Part shown: one piece after another, positions 1-10,474 of the stretch
How the letters are laid out: every line of letters begins with the position of its first letter
How positions within the stretch are numbered: the stretch's first letter is position 1
Assembly (NCBI GenBank): GCA_020226215.1
Contig: CM035230.1
Location: forward strand, 3,247,501 to 3,311,500
From: Sindora glabra
Lineage: Eukaryota; Streptophyta; Magnoliopsida; Fabales; Fabaceae
Reading direction: 5' to 3'
DNA length: 64,000 bases
Made by a program: the position numbers and the translations under genes
The notes under the pieces: model-generated
Databases searched by the model: none
Seen by the model: the letters and a program-made list of their open reading frames with translations, nothing else
What the model was told of the DNA's origin: nothing

Positions 1-1368
1 GGTCAAATTTGTTACCTATAATATAACTTATTTTTAGGCACGTAGTTTTGAGTATAGGTCTATATATTATAAATTTCTATTGTACAAAAAGTATCAAGAA
101 ATAATATTCAGTTCTATTTCTTTCAAGTATAGGTGTGTCAACTGGCTTACATTCCGTCATGCTTATCTTAGTATATTAAGAGTATCCTTTGACAAATAGA
201 GATACTAAATCGAGATTGTGCTAACTCGATGCTAAGAAAGTATTGAAACTTCCGAAGATCCTCTGTTTGAAATTGATGAGATGAATATTGTTTCAGTTGG
301 TCAATTCCTTCGTGATCATCTCCTATAATCACTATATCATCAACATAAATAATTAGATATATTCACTTAGAAAGATATGCATGATAAAAAATGAAATGAT
401 TAGTTTCATTCTATTGCATGCCAAAATGCTAGACAACTTTACTAAGCCTCCTAAACCTTATGGAGATTGTTTAAGGTTATAGAAAGATTTCTACAATTTA
501 CAAACTAGATGAGTGTCTTTTTGAGCAACAAAACTTGGTGATTGCTCCATGTAAACTTCTTCCTAAAGGTCACCTTGCAAAAAGGCATTTTAATGTTTAA
601 ATAATGCAAAGGCCAACAATAAATGGTGGTCAAGGAGAAAAAAGCAAATTGGAACAATCTTGGTAGCATGTGAGAATGTATCCCCATAATCTAAACTAAA
701 TTTGAGTATAACTCTTTGTCATTAATCAAGCTTTTAACTAGTTAATCTTTCCATCATGATCAACTTTAAAAGTAAATATCCAGTGAGATCCAACTAAAGG
801 TTTGCTAATAGGCAAATACGTCAAATTCCATGTACCACTATTGTGTAATGTGGTTGTCTCATCCAATATTGCTTGATGCTACTCTGGGTGAGAGCTTCCT
901 ACACGGTTTTAGAAATGGAAATAGAGGACAAAGCAGAAATAAACGCATGGTGAGATGTAGACAAAGGATGGTAAATAAAAAATTTATAAATAGGTATAGA
1001 TTTAGAGTAGAACAGATACTTTTTTGAAGGGCAATAGGAAGGTTGTCAAAACTTTTTGATAGACCAGATTTTGAAGATGGGGCTGGTATAGGAGATGAGC
1101 CTATAGGAGCTTTTGTAGTAATTTAGGCTAGTGCTAAATCAATTGAATCTTCAATAACTTGAGTTGGATGAGGTCATTGTTGATAGGTAATTGGAGGCTT
1201 AACTTATGAGGTCGAAGATGATACAAGTGAAGAATCATAAAAAATGAATAAGTAAAACTTTAGTTATGGGGTGGATTTTGTGGAGGAGGAGAAAAATAGT
1301 GAAGACTTAATGTGATGTTAGCAAAAGTAAAAAATTTATGTAAGGTTGATGAATAACAATTGTAGCCT
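1..1368 (-). pseudogene. Copia polyprotein relic, integrase C-terminus to reverse transcriptase
   Basis: On the minus strand this reads as the integrase tail followed by the reverse transcriptase of a Ty1/Copia polyprotein, with frameshifts and stops. The YVDD catalytic motif lies at 336-347, followed by a readable stretch GDDHEGIDQLK. Around 510-650 the typical RT block (LxxIYxWPLHxLNIK) is recognisable. The segment next to 1368 continues the integrase tail interrupted by the LINE: GYNCYSSTLHKFF follows FLGYSRL on the other side (4529 onward). The element runs off the left window edge, so its 3' LTR is not seen. It is not translatable. Confidence 0.85.
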
Positions 1369-1384
1369 TTTTGCAACCTTGAAT
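1369..1384. repeat. LINE target-site duplication, left copy
   Basis: TTTTGCAACCTTGAAT here matches TTTTACAACCTTGAAT at 4513-4528 (15 of 16). It lies immediately outside the CAA-repeat tail of the LINE, as expected for target-primed reverse transcription. The duplicated bases are Copia integrase codons. Confidence 0.9.
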
Positions 1385-1429
1385 GCAACAACAACAACAA
1401 CAAAGCCTTATCCCACTAAGTGGGGTCGG

Positions 1430-3436
1430 CTACATGGATCGCATGACACCATTGGCCTCTATTAAAAGCCAAGTCTTTGGTGATATATTCACCAAGAGAT
1501 CCTTTTTTATAACTTTCTTTAATGTCCTCTTTGGCCTCCCTTTGCACTTTTTCACAGGGTTAAAGACCATGTGATCAACTCTTCTCACCGGTGCCTCCAA
1601 TAGCCTTCTTCGCACATGGCCAAACCACTTTAACCGATTTTCTGTCATCTTTTCCTCAATAGGTGCCACGCTAATATGCCCTCGTATACAATCATTTTTT
1701 ATCTTGTCCTTTCTTGTATGATCACACATCCATCTTAACATTCTCATTTCTACTATCCCCATTTTTTGCTCTTGTTGCCCTTTAGAACCCAACATTCACT
1801 GCTATAGAGCATAACTGGTTGTATAGCAGTTCGATAAAACTTTCCTTTGAGTTTAGTATGTACTTTACGATCACAAATCACTCCAGATGCCTTTTTCCAT
1901 TTTAACTATCCAGTTTGTATCCTGTGTGTAACATTTTCGTTAATTTCCTCATCACTTTGTAAAAAAGATCCCAAGCACTTAAATTCAGATATTTGCGGTA
2001 TGATGTGATCTCCAATTTTTATCTCCAAATTATTTCTATTTTGCTTCTTGTTAAACTTGCAATGCATATACTCCGTCTCACTCCTATTAAAACGAAAACC
2101 TTTTGATTCCAATGCTTGTCTTCAAAGCTCCAATTTATAATTAACCTCTTCCTGCGATTTTTCAATTAAGACTATATCATCTGCAAATAGCATATATTTA
2201 GGGATATTCTTCTGTATATCCCTAGTAAGAACATCTAAGATTAGATTAAATAAGGATTCAAAACTGAACCCTGATGTAGACCTATCCTTATAGTGAAGTC
2301 CTTTGTCTCTCCTTCAGAAGTTCTTACACTTGTAGTTATTCCATCGTACATGTCTTGTATAGCTCGAATATATGCGACACGAACTCCTTTCTTTTTCAAA
2401 TCCTTCCACAACACTTCTCTTGGTACCTGATCATAAGCTTTTTCTAGGTCAATGAAAATCATATGTAAATCTCTTTCTTTACTTCGATACCTTTCCATCA
2501 ACTCTCGTAGAAAATAAGTAGCCTCTGTTGTAGACCTTTTTGGCATAAATTCAAATTGGTTCTCTACAATCTTAGTCTCGTCTCTTAATCTATACTCAAT
2601 TACTTTTTCCCATAACTTCATAGTATGGCTCATAAGTTTTATCCTTCGATAGGTTGCACAATTCTGAATATCTTCTTTGTTCTTGTATATAGGCACCAAA
2701 ATACTCTTCCTTTACTCATTTGGCATTTTCTTAGACTTCAAAATCTTATTAAATAACTTGGTGAGCTAAAAAATACCTTGCTTTCCTAAACATTTCCAAA
2801 CTTCAATAGGAATACCATCCGGACCAACGGCTTTACCATTATCCATCCTCCTAAGAGTTTCTTTTACCTCTCCAATTCGAATCCTGCGATAATAAGCTAA
2901 ATTCTATTCGTCCTTTTGGGTTTCTAATCCTCCCATATCCCTAGTCACTCCTTGTTCGTCATTAAAAAGCTTATAAAAGTACTTCTCCCATCTTTATTTG
3001 ATATCTTCATTTGTGAGTAGAACTTGTCCTTCTTCATCCTTAATACACCTTACTTGATCCAAGTCTCTTGATTTTTTTCTCTATTTTTATCAAGTTTGTA
3101 AATCTTTCGTTCTCCATTCTTTGTCCCTAAATCTCGGTAGAACTCCTCAAAAGCTTTAGATCGCGCCTCGCTTATTGCTTTTTTGGTCTCCTTCCTAGCC
3201 ATCCGATACCTTTCCCAATTCTCCGCATTGTCACACACATGCAAAGCCTTAAAACATGCCTTTTTGGTTTTGACCTTTTCTTGCACACTTTTATTCCACC
3301 ACCAAGATTCTTTATCTTTCGGTCCAAAACCTTTTAATTCACCCAAAACTGTCTTAACAATCATCCTAACCCTTCTAGCCATCGCATCCCAAATATGGTT
3401 GGCACTTCCTTGTGTTATGCAATTACCTTCCTCCAA
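1430..3436 (-). pseudogene. LINE reverse transcriptase region (broken)
   Basis: The longest open piece, 2241-2699, holds the RT fingers and palm: MVPIYKNKED, then NQFEFMPKRST and MIFIDLEKAYDQVPR (first catalytic Asp), then LHQGSVLNPYL. The second catalytic motif, LFADDIVLIEKS, follows in another frame, with FADD at 2176-2187. The N-terminal connecting region (3050-3436) and the C-terminal region ending near 1430 (WMCDHTRKDKIKND, then WFGHVRRR) are in separate open pieces, so at least two frameshifts and several stops separate the parts. It would have been the element's cDNA synthesis enzyme. Confidence 0.88.
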
Positions 3437-3692
3437 TAATATTCTCTTAAAAGTCCTCTGTTTCTCATCTTTGAGCTGCCACCATTTAATCCTTGGATTT
3501 ATAACTTATTGTCTCTTCTTGTTACGGAATTTAAAAGACATCGAGGACCAAGATCCTATGCTGTGTAGTAAGGTTTTCCTCCGGAATCACTTTGCAATCC
3601 TTACAAATACTTCTATTTGAGCTCTTTACCAAAAAGAAATCAATTTGTGACCTTGAAGTTCCACTCTTGTATGTGATTAAATGCACCTCTCA

Positions 3693-4260
3693 CTACTTAA
3701 AACAAGTGTTCATAATCTTAAAATCATATGCCATCGAAAAATCAAGAATGGATTGCCCCTCCTTATTTAGCTCTCCATAACCAAAACCTCTATGCACTTC
3801 TGAAAAATGCCTTGCCTCACTACCAACATGTCCATTTAAATTCCCTCCAATGAAAATCTTTTCTTCTTGTGGAAATTCTTGAACCAATCCTTCTAGGTCT
3901 TCTCAAAATTTCTCTTTCAAATGTGTCTCCGATCCTATTTGTGGTGCATAGGCACTAACAATATTGATAGTCTCTCGTGCAACTATTAATCTTAAAGATA
4001 AGATCCTATCTCCCGTCCTTTTTACATCCACTACATTCTTCTTCCAATTCTTATCTACAATAATACCAACTCCATTCTTTCCTTTAAATTTCCCTGTGTA
4101 CCATAGTTTAAAATCTGCAGTGTCTAGCTCCTTGGCTTTTTCTCCAACCCATTTAGTTTCTTGAAGACACATAATGTTAATCCTTCTCTGAATCATGGTG
4201 TCTACAACTTTCAAAGATTTACCTGTTAGCGTATTGATATTCTAAGTACCAAACCTAATT
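3693..4260 (-). pseudogene. LINE AP-like endonuclease domain (broken)
   Basis: The minus strand reads an exonuclease-endonuclease-phosphatase fold: CLQETKWVG (QE motif), then GVGIIVDKNW, then INIVSAYAPQIG. After one in-frame TGA comes IFIGGNLNGHVG and the C-terminal part. In active relatives the fourth motif is GDLNGHVG; here the Asp is Asn, removing a catalytic residue. The domain nicks target DNA to prime reverse transcription. Preceding sequence up to about 4500 is the 5' end of the element. Confidence 0.85.
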
Positions 4261-4512
4261 ATGTTCTTGTGGACTAGTTTCTTTACCCACATTCGTCCAT
4301 AAAAATGTGAGGACCCTTACTCATTTAACACTACATCCGGGCGCCGATGCAGCGGCTCTAGCTCATTTGACACTGCACTCGAGCCATACAGCGCGTTACT
4401 TTTGGGTAACGACTTAACATTAGCACCAATAAATCGTCGTGTGTAATCCATATAAGAGATTTCGATAAAATTTTTACGTTGGTTGCCGAGGCCTAACACA
4501 ACCTCTTAGGAG

Positions 4513-4528
4513 TTTTACAACCTTGAAT
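4513..4528. repeat. LINE target-site duplication, right copy
   Basis: Right-hand copy of the 16-bp duplication described at 1369-1384; it marks the 5' end of the minus-strand LINE. Confidence 0.9.
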
Positions 4529-4686
4529 ACCCTAGAAAAATATATTTGATAGATTTAGGATACAATTTATCTTTTTTTAGGAGAGAGATAATGATTAAAA
4601 CAAGTGCATCCAAATACACGAAGGGGAAATTTATACATGGATTCTTTTGGAAAAGTAAAAGAATGAGAAATTTGATTATTTAAAAC
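4529..4686 (-). pseudogene. Copia integrase C-terminal fragment
   Basis: The minus strand reads NNQISHSFTF, then PLRVFGCTCFNHYLSP and KSIKYIFLGYSRL, the conserved end of the Copia integrase core (xFGCxxFxHxLSP ... FLGYS). It continues across the LINE into 1-1368 and, upstream, across the hAT-like insertion into 5590-5660. One in-frame stop lies after the YLSPKKR block. Confidence 0.88.
4679..4686. repeat. 8-bp TSD of hAT-like element, left copy
   Basis: TTTAAAAC directly abuts CTATG, the element's terminus. An identical TTTAAAAC follows CATAG at 5590-5597. Eight base pairs is the hAT-superfamily duplication length. Confidence 0.85.
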
Positions 4687-5589
4687 CTATGTTTCACGGG
4701 TGCGATACGATATTGGTGCGGGGATATGCCAAATTTTTTAAAAATTAGGATACGACACGTTTAGGATACGTTAAAAAATAAATATTTATAAAATTTAAAT
4801 ACAAACATAAAAAATTAAAAAAAATACATGTTTTATTTTCTTATTTTTTACATAAATTTAAAATTAATATAGTATTTTATTTTATAGTTAAATTTTTGGA
4901 AGTTTGATTTAATTTTTTAATTAAAGTCTACTTAATTTGTTAAATTTATAGAAAGATATTTTTTTTTACGTACATTTAGTATAATCCAAATATGATTTAA
5001 TTTTGAAGTCCAATTCATTTTTTTAATTAGAAGTTGGTGAGCCCAGTTTTTATGGCCCATTTGAATTTTTTTTCCTCAATTCATTATATCTTCTCAATGA
5101 TATAATGTAATTATATCTCCTCTACGCACTTCTCCCTCACGCAACCAAAACCTTGGCATTCAGCTCGTTGTCCAGAAGCATGTTACTGAATTTTTGTCTC
5201 TGTGATAAATCGGTGGGACACAGTGAAGTGGACATAAGTCAGAGGTTCTGCCATGTTCTGAGCGATTCGAAGGCGGTGAGTCCAAGTAAGCATGCCACTG
5301 CTGCCACTGCTGCCACGGCTCTCTGTTGCACACAGCAGTCACCGTTGCTGGTCTTCTCATTATCGATTGCCGTCTTCCTCTTGCAACTGTGTCCCAACAA
5401 CCGTGTCTCAGCCGAATTCAAGCCGTATTTAGGCGAATCTCAACCGCACTCAGATTTTAAATTTAAAAAATAAAAAAAAATTAAGGGATACTTGATGAAT
5501 ACGAATTTTTGAGTATCGCACCCGTATCCACGTCGGACACGCGTGCGATACCAGTACTGCTCCATTTTTGACGCACCCGTGCATCATAG
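4687..5589. mobile_element. Non-autonomous hAT-like DNA transposon, about 0.9 kb
   Basis: The ends are inverted: CTATGTTTCACGGGTGCG on the left and, reverse-complemented, CTATGATGCACGGGTGCG on the right, bounded by a perfect 8-bp TSD. Several subterminal copies of a GGTGCGATAC/GGATACG motif lie within 100 bp of both ends, as hAT transposases require. There is no transposase. The centre (about 5140-5450) is conspicuously richer in G and C than the AT-rich flanks and holds open frames on both strands, none recognised. It inserted into Copia integrase codons (VLN|NQ). Confidence 0.82.
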
Positions 5590-5597
5590 TTTAAAAC
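5590..5597. repeat. 8-bp TSD of hAT-like element, right copy
   Basis: TTTAAAAC, identical to 4679-4686, directly after the CATAG terminus. Confidence 0.85.
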
Positions 5598-5998
5598 AAA
5601 AGAAGGCATATGAATAATTAAATAATAGTGGCATCTAGTCGTCATGTTCCGGTGGGTCTTGCTATAGATTGGTTGGTGATCAGTTTTGTGCAAGTAGTTT
5701 CTTGAAAGATCTTGTAAAACTTTGAAAATTGAGTCAAACAGCCACCAAAAAAAAAGGAGGATAGTGTCTAGTTTGTTTGTTTTGGTTGGTTTTTGGATTT
5801 CTGGGCAATTTTGGTTGTGTTTTGGTTGAAGAATTGGGGAGTGATTTGATTTTCATTTTTTCATTTTTTACTTTTTGGGAGAAACAAGGGTTTCTGAAAT
5901 GCAATAGTACGAAATATGTTGTTGGAGAATAGTATTGGAAGAGGATAGAAGATGGCTGTGAAAGCAAAATCCCTCGATGTGAGGGTTCTGATACCAAC
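5590..5998 (-). pseudogene. Copia leader, PBS and internally deleted start of the left Copia
   Basis: On the minus strand this begins with a primer-binding site, TTGGTATCAGA (about 5987-5998), matching the usual initiator-tRNA-Met type, just inside the LTR at 6005. A leader of about 300 bp follows, then the reading frame jumps directly to the integrase block (HMPSFVLN, near 5595-5625, in the style of LINRMPSxVLN). Gag, protease and most of the integrase are therefore missing: an internal deletion of several kb compared with a normal Copia. Confidence 0.72.
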
Positions 5999-6004
5999 TT
6001 GAAT

Positions 6005-6221
6005 TGTTAAAATGGCTGAGGAAAATAACTTCAGCCCAGGAGTTTATTTATATACAAAAAATACAATCAATTATTGAAATTACTGTTAGAAGAAGAGAAA
6101 GAATTGTGAGACCATATCCTAAATTGAGAAATATAATGTCTATTTATAATAAAAATATAGGTCTACAAGAGATAGGTCCAAGCTCATATATGCATACAAG
6201 AAAATAATGGGCTCACTAACA
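6005..6221 (-). repeat. Copia LTR (217 bp) shared by two elements
   Basis: Minus-strand ends are TGTTAGTGAG...ATTTTAACA. On its downstream side lies a PBS (TTGGTATCAGA, 5987-5998). On its upstream side lies a polypurine tract (GTTGAGGGGAAG, 6222-6233). One LTR thus serves as 5' LTR of the left element and 3' LTR of the right one. A second, partial copy is at 7511-7643. A TATA-like TATATAAATA is present on the minus strand near 6047-6056. Confidence 0.85.
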
Positions 6222-7510
6222 CTTCCCCTCAACTTGGAGCATAGATAACAAGCATACCCTGCTGATTACAAATGTCAAACATACCCAGAGCGTAGATATC
6301 TAGCTCTAAATAGTTAACTCGACAATTTGTTTTTTCTCGTGTTCTCTGAGTAGCCCGAGAGTTGTTATCGGCTTCCTCATCTACTCTATAGTTGATTCCT
6401 CTGTTTTAGTTAGTATGAGTACTCGAGGAGGTCGTAGTAGGGGTAGAGGCGGTAGAGGCCATAATTAGCCTAATGAGACTAAGCTTAGTAGGTAAATTCA
6501 TGAGAAAAGATAAAGCAGCTAATTATTCTCGTTGAATTCGCATTGCCTTAACATCTTTAGTAATAGGAAGAAGACTGTCTCATTGTTTATAAATATTGTT
6601 CCACCCTGTATAAATTTGAAACATAGTTTTTCTTTGCACGTTTTGTTGAAATAAAGATACACATAAGTCATAAATGCGACTTAAATTGTCTTTACCTAAA
6701 AAAAAAAGATTCAAGGAATGTTCACAAATCTTTGATAGTCTTGCAATGGGCATAATTATTTTTGACATCCTTTTCCAAAATATTACTTATCAACACAAAC
6801 TGTCGTTCGTATTCCATAATCCATCGATTTTTTGTATTGTTACGGGTGATCATTAGTCAGATGATCAAACATCCTTAAAAAAATACTCAATAGGCTTCTT
6901 CGATGCAAGGTATTCACGCCCATCAGCATCAAGTTTGTGATTAGTAATTTTGGCAGTAGTAGGAATTAAGTCAGAGAAGAGCGATTTGAAACTATTATTA
7001 TGGTCATTTGATTCACTCAACTTAGAGTCCGAAGTATGTGTTACTGTCATTGTACCAAGGATTTAACTAGACCACAACACCAAAAATTCAAAGAAAATTG
7101 AAAAAACCACAAACAGATGCTTAAATGACCGAAGCAATCATGCAGAAGGATGCGATGTACAAGGACGAGGTTGTAGGTGGAAGCGCCCCATTGGAAGGTC
7201 TCTCGCGTTGGTAGATAGTAAGCGTGTGTTCCTCACACGCTGCCCAGAAAGAGTCGTCGGCCATCAATCTTCCGTGCGATCCACCCAATTTGCAAAATGG
7301 AGCACCCGTTGTTTGCCAAACACTTTCAAATAGAATCTTTGATACTGTTCACGTGCGATCAGCAATTATCCATATGCCAAACAGCAACTAAAAAATTGGA
7401 TTATTTGATTTTCTTCTAAATATGCGATTTTAAGTCGCTACCAAATTTTTTATGATCTAGTCACACGTAAGGGGGGAAAAAAAAAGAAAGAGGGTGGGGG
7501 GAAAAGAAAA
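6222..7510 (-). pseudogene. Copia relic with gag, pol deleted
   Basis: The minus strand from 7050 reads a Copia gag N-terminus (MTVTHTSDSKLSES, then KITNHKLD..EYL, the 'NYxxWS' region), then LGKDNLSRIYDLCVSLFQ near 6635-6690, a typical retrotrans_gag block. Frameshifts separate the parts. A low-complexity stretch near 6430-6460 may be the end of gag. No protease, integrase or RT is present before the polypurine tract at 6222-6233, so pol is deleted. The 7450-7510 stretch is purine-rich. Confidence 0.75.
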
Positions 7511-7643
7511 GTAGAGGAGAAAGAATTGTGAGGCCATATCTTTAACTGAAGAAGGCAATGTCTATTTATAATAAAAATGTAAGGTTACAAGAGATAGACC
7601 CAAGTTTATATATGCATACAAGAAACTAATAGGCTCACTAACA
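7511..7643 (-). repeat. Partial Copia LTR, 5' LTR of the right Copia
   Basis: Closely similar to the 6080-6221 half of the LTR at 6005-6221 (shared blocks AAAGAATTGTGAG, TGTCTATTTATAATAAAAAT, GGCTCACTAACA). The part that would adjoin the internal region is missing. No clear TSD was found at 7644. Confidence 0.8.
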
Positions 7644-8650
7644 ATTACAATCAATCAAAGAGATACTAATTTTAATCCTAATTAAGTTAGAAAGGAAAAT
7701 AATCTAGAATCAATCTAAAAATAGGTTATAATCATTCTTGGATAACTTCCTAATATATACATATCATGTAATCTCAACATCACTAAAACTCAATGAACCT
7801 AAATTATACATCATTAGCAATCTAATCTCTTTGAGGTTGCCAATAGTGGTATAACCCTCAGGCTTATGATGAATGGTACTACTCTAATATTATATTGAGA
7901 ACATGATTAGGATATAGAGGGAAAAGAATTAGAGAGAAGTTAGAGAACAAGGGGAGAACACTAAAATCTTATTGAATGAATAAGGGGGTGAATTGTTACA
8001 TAAAATATAATCCTAATATTCTATTGATATAGAGATATTAAGAAAAATAAAAGCTCTAATAACCTCAACTTTGGATCCAATACAATTAAACCCCATAACA
8101 TCAAACCACTTCAAATTGAGGATAATCTCATCAAATTTAGACTTTGAAGATACAAATCATGCTAAACTGTCCTTCATCCTCTACTGAGGTTGCTGGAAGC
8201 ACGATAATGCTGAGAAAACAATTAGGGTTTAGAAGAGTGGTAGAGAGAGGCTAATGGGACTCGGAGAGAAACTAATATATTAGTGAAACAAACCAGGTGG
8301 CTGAATTACTTAAAGACTTAATCCTAATGCTCCTGTTTATTTGTATAGTACTACTAACAAATATTAAGACTCTAAAACCATAACTTTGGGTGCAACACAA
8401 TCAACCACAAAATTGAAGCCCCTAATAAAACTTAATTACTAAATAGTACATTATAACAATATCATCTCAAGCTGAATATGTAAGCTCATATGCACGTGTA
8501 TGTGAAGTTGTGAACCAAGTTAAACAAGACCATAGACAGAGCAAAATAAAAATGTTGAAATCATCATGACATTGGAACTTGCACTAAGTCCTCATGAATC
8601 TGGTGGAATAAGTTTTTTCATGTACCTTGTTGTCTACTCTCTCTCTTCAG
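7644..8650 (+). other. Sequence upstream of PEX5 exon, probably intron, with a diverged direct repeat
   Basis: No coding sequence was recognised here. It ends in CTCTCTCTTCAG, a good plant 3' splice site, so it is presumably intron. Two diverged stretches (about 7880-8100 and 8209-8400) share blocks in the same order: a GAGAGA/GAGAA region, TTATTGAA or TTAGTGAA, TAATCCTAAT, AATATTAAGA, CTCTAA, AACTTTGG. They could be the LTRs of a small, old retroelement. No PEX5 exon that should precede (the TPR6-TPR7 region) is visible. Confidence 0.5.
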
Positions 8651-8952
8651 GGCATGTATGATGAGTCTATACGATATTATGTCCGGGCACTCACCATGAA
8701 CCCAAAAGCAGATAATGCTTGGCAATATCTGAGAATCTCTTTGAGGTATGATTATGGATTATATACATGACAAAAATTAAATGGGATCAAGATGGGGGTT
8801 TGAGAGGACTATGATTCTGTGTATTTCTCGTATATTCTTAGTCTAGGGTAATCCGTTTTCTTGTTTACAGCTGCGCTTCCAGGAATGACATGCTCGAAGC
8901 TTGTGATGCTAGGAATCTTGACCTCCTCCAGAAGGAGTTTCCATTGCAGTGA
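8651..8952 (+). CDS. PEX5: PEX5, peroxisomal PTS1 import receptor, last two coding exons
   Basis: Exon 8651-8745 follows ...TCTTCAG and ends TTTGAG|GTATG. A 125-bp intron follows, and the last exon runs 8871-8952 after TTTACAG. The spliced frame is open for 58 codons to TGA: it starts GMYDESIRYYVRAL, passes NPKADNAWQYLRISLSCASR, and ends NLDLLQKEFPLQ. This is the last tetratricopeptide repeat and C-terminal helical bundle of PEX5, the cytosolic receptor that binds the C-terminal SKL-type signal of peroxisomal matrix proteins and delivers them to the import pore. Splice sites and frame are intact. The rest of the gene (roughly the first 650-700 residues in relatives) is not in the window. Either the intron before it is longer than 8.6 kb and full of transposons, or this is a detached fragment. 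Confidence 0.93.
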
Positions 8953-9215
8953 AAAAGAGGAATGGAAAGTTCACAACTGATGTAGGGGACGGAAGACGAG
9001 CTGTCTTTGCTTTAAAGTTGCTGGTTGAGATAATATAATGTGCTACATTTTCAGACATTAAATGAAACATTTCCATGTCTGGTCGTGTAAATTCTGGAGA
9101 GTACTTTGCCTCAGCTGACAACCTGCAAGGAGTAGAGTTTTATCAACTTCGAACACAGAATTGTTCAACTAGTGTGATAAGAATTATCATGACATTATCC
9201 CGCAATAAATTTAGG
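8953..9215 (+). other. Probable PEX5 3' untranslated region
   Basis: Less AT-rich than what follows, without open frames in sense. A candidate poly(A) signal AATAAA lies near 9205-9210. The extent is inferred. An antisense open frame at 8909-9121 overlaps the exon and is taken as chance. Confidence 0.45.
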
Positions 9216-9994
9216 TGAAATCAGAGATTCCAGACTCTGAATACAAGACGCCACATAATGGAATAGCTGGAACTTGATGCGATTATTGTATATATAGGAA
9301 AATTGTAAATTCACTTTATGTTGGCTAAATCAATATCAATAGTCGATTGCATATACCAATTTCAGTCATTTATTTTGTTTTCCCTTTGTGTTTTCTCTAG
9401 AAATTCACACAAAATTTGGGTCAGAACATTATTTTGCAATTAATACATTAATGCCTTTTAAAATAAAAAATTAATTTCTATGTATAAAGCATATCACTGT
9501 AATCAATAATAGTCAAGCATAATTACTTTGAAATCACATCTGATAATTATCATGTAATAATCCAGGATTAATTTGGAAAAATTAAGAGTATAAAAAATAT
9601 TTTTTCATCTAATTTCTTGATAATAATTAATAAAAATGAGACTGAACAAGTTTTGATAGAAATAAGTTAATTATACAAAATTTTTAAATATCTATAAATT
9701 ATAAATAACACTTGTAAATACATATCGAGTGGTTCAAATTTGAGTGTTCACTCCCAAGTACATATCAAGTAGCTCATATTCTCAAATAAATATGCAGAGG
9801 CTCAAATATGGAGCACTGGTATTGTGCATTTCAATTCCTCCTATTGTGGGATACCCCCGGGAAATAGGCATTACCACTGAGAGTGTGTAGAAAGGGCAAG
9901 TGGGAAAAGTCGAAGAAGTTCAAGAACATCAGGCTTTTGTTTTAATTATTACTCTTGCTAAGGGACCCAATTTTAAGGGCCTAATTTAAGGCCG
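9216..9994. other. No feature recognised
   Basis: AT-rich spacer without a recognisable gene. Short direct repeats are seen around 9720-9800 (CATATCGAGTGG, CATATCAAGTAG, then GCTCA). The stretch 9840-9920 is more GC-rich, but no product is recognised. Confidence 0.5.
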
Positions 9995-10474
9995 AATAAA
10001 ATTCACAATGCCTTTTGTTTTTTTGAAAGAGTAAATCATCATAGTCAGTCATTATTACTAGGCTATGCTTTACTAGATACTAGAACCTTTATATGGTTGT
10101 TAAGAGACATGGCTTGCATATACGTCGAGGCATCTTTCATGGGCTAGCACTACTAATCAAGATTGAGCAATGAAAAAAATGCAATTAAGGTTGTGTTTCC
10201 AAAAGCTCTCCATAGGAAGTGTTTGTGGCATATAATGAAGAAAATTCCTCAAAAGTTGAGTGGGTACACTAGTATAAGTCAATTAAGTCAAATTTGCATA
10301 ATTTTGTATATGATTCTTATAGTAAAGATAATTTCATGAGAAGTTAACAAAAAATAGTTGGAGATTACAATCTTTAAAATAATGAATGGTTGATACAATT
10401 ATACCATGAATGACATCATTGGGTTCCTATCTATGTGAGAAATACATTTTTGGCAGGAATGTCAGCAAAACAAT

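Larger units (their letters stand above)
1385..4512 (-). mobile_element. RTE-type LINE retrotransposon, near full length
   Basis: This is a non-LTR retrotransposon on the minus strand with an N-terminal AP-type endonuclease followed by a reverse transcriptase. Its 3' end shows the plant RTE signature: GATCCATGTAGCCGACCCC (minus strand), then a short TTG-repeat tail (CAA repeats at 1387-1403 on the + strand) instead of poly(A). TSDs of 15/16 bp flank it. About 3.1 kb is near the usual length for plant RTE elements, so it is not strongly 5'-truncated. Several in-frame stops make it inactive. Confidence 0.92.

Noticed and set aside
3183..3620. 145-codon open frame on the + strand
   Set aside because: It lies antisense to the LINE coding region between endonuclease and RT; the minus strand carries the recognisable LINE protein.
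5153..5473. 106-codon frame as a host gene
   Set aside because: It needs a non-ATG start, lies inside a transposon with 8-bp TSDs, and has an overlapping open frame on the other strand; kept only as a possible captured fragment.
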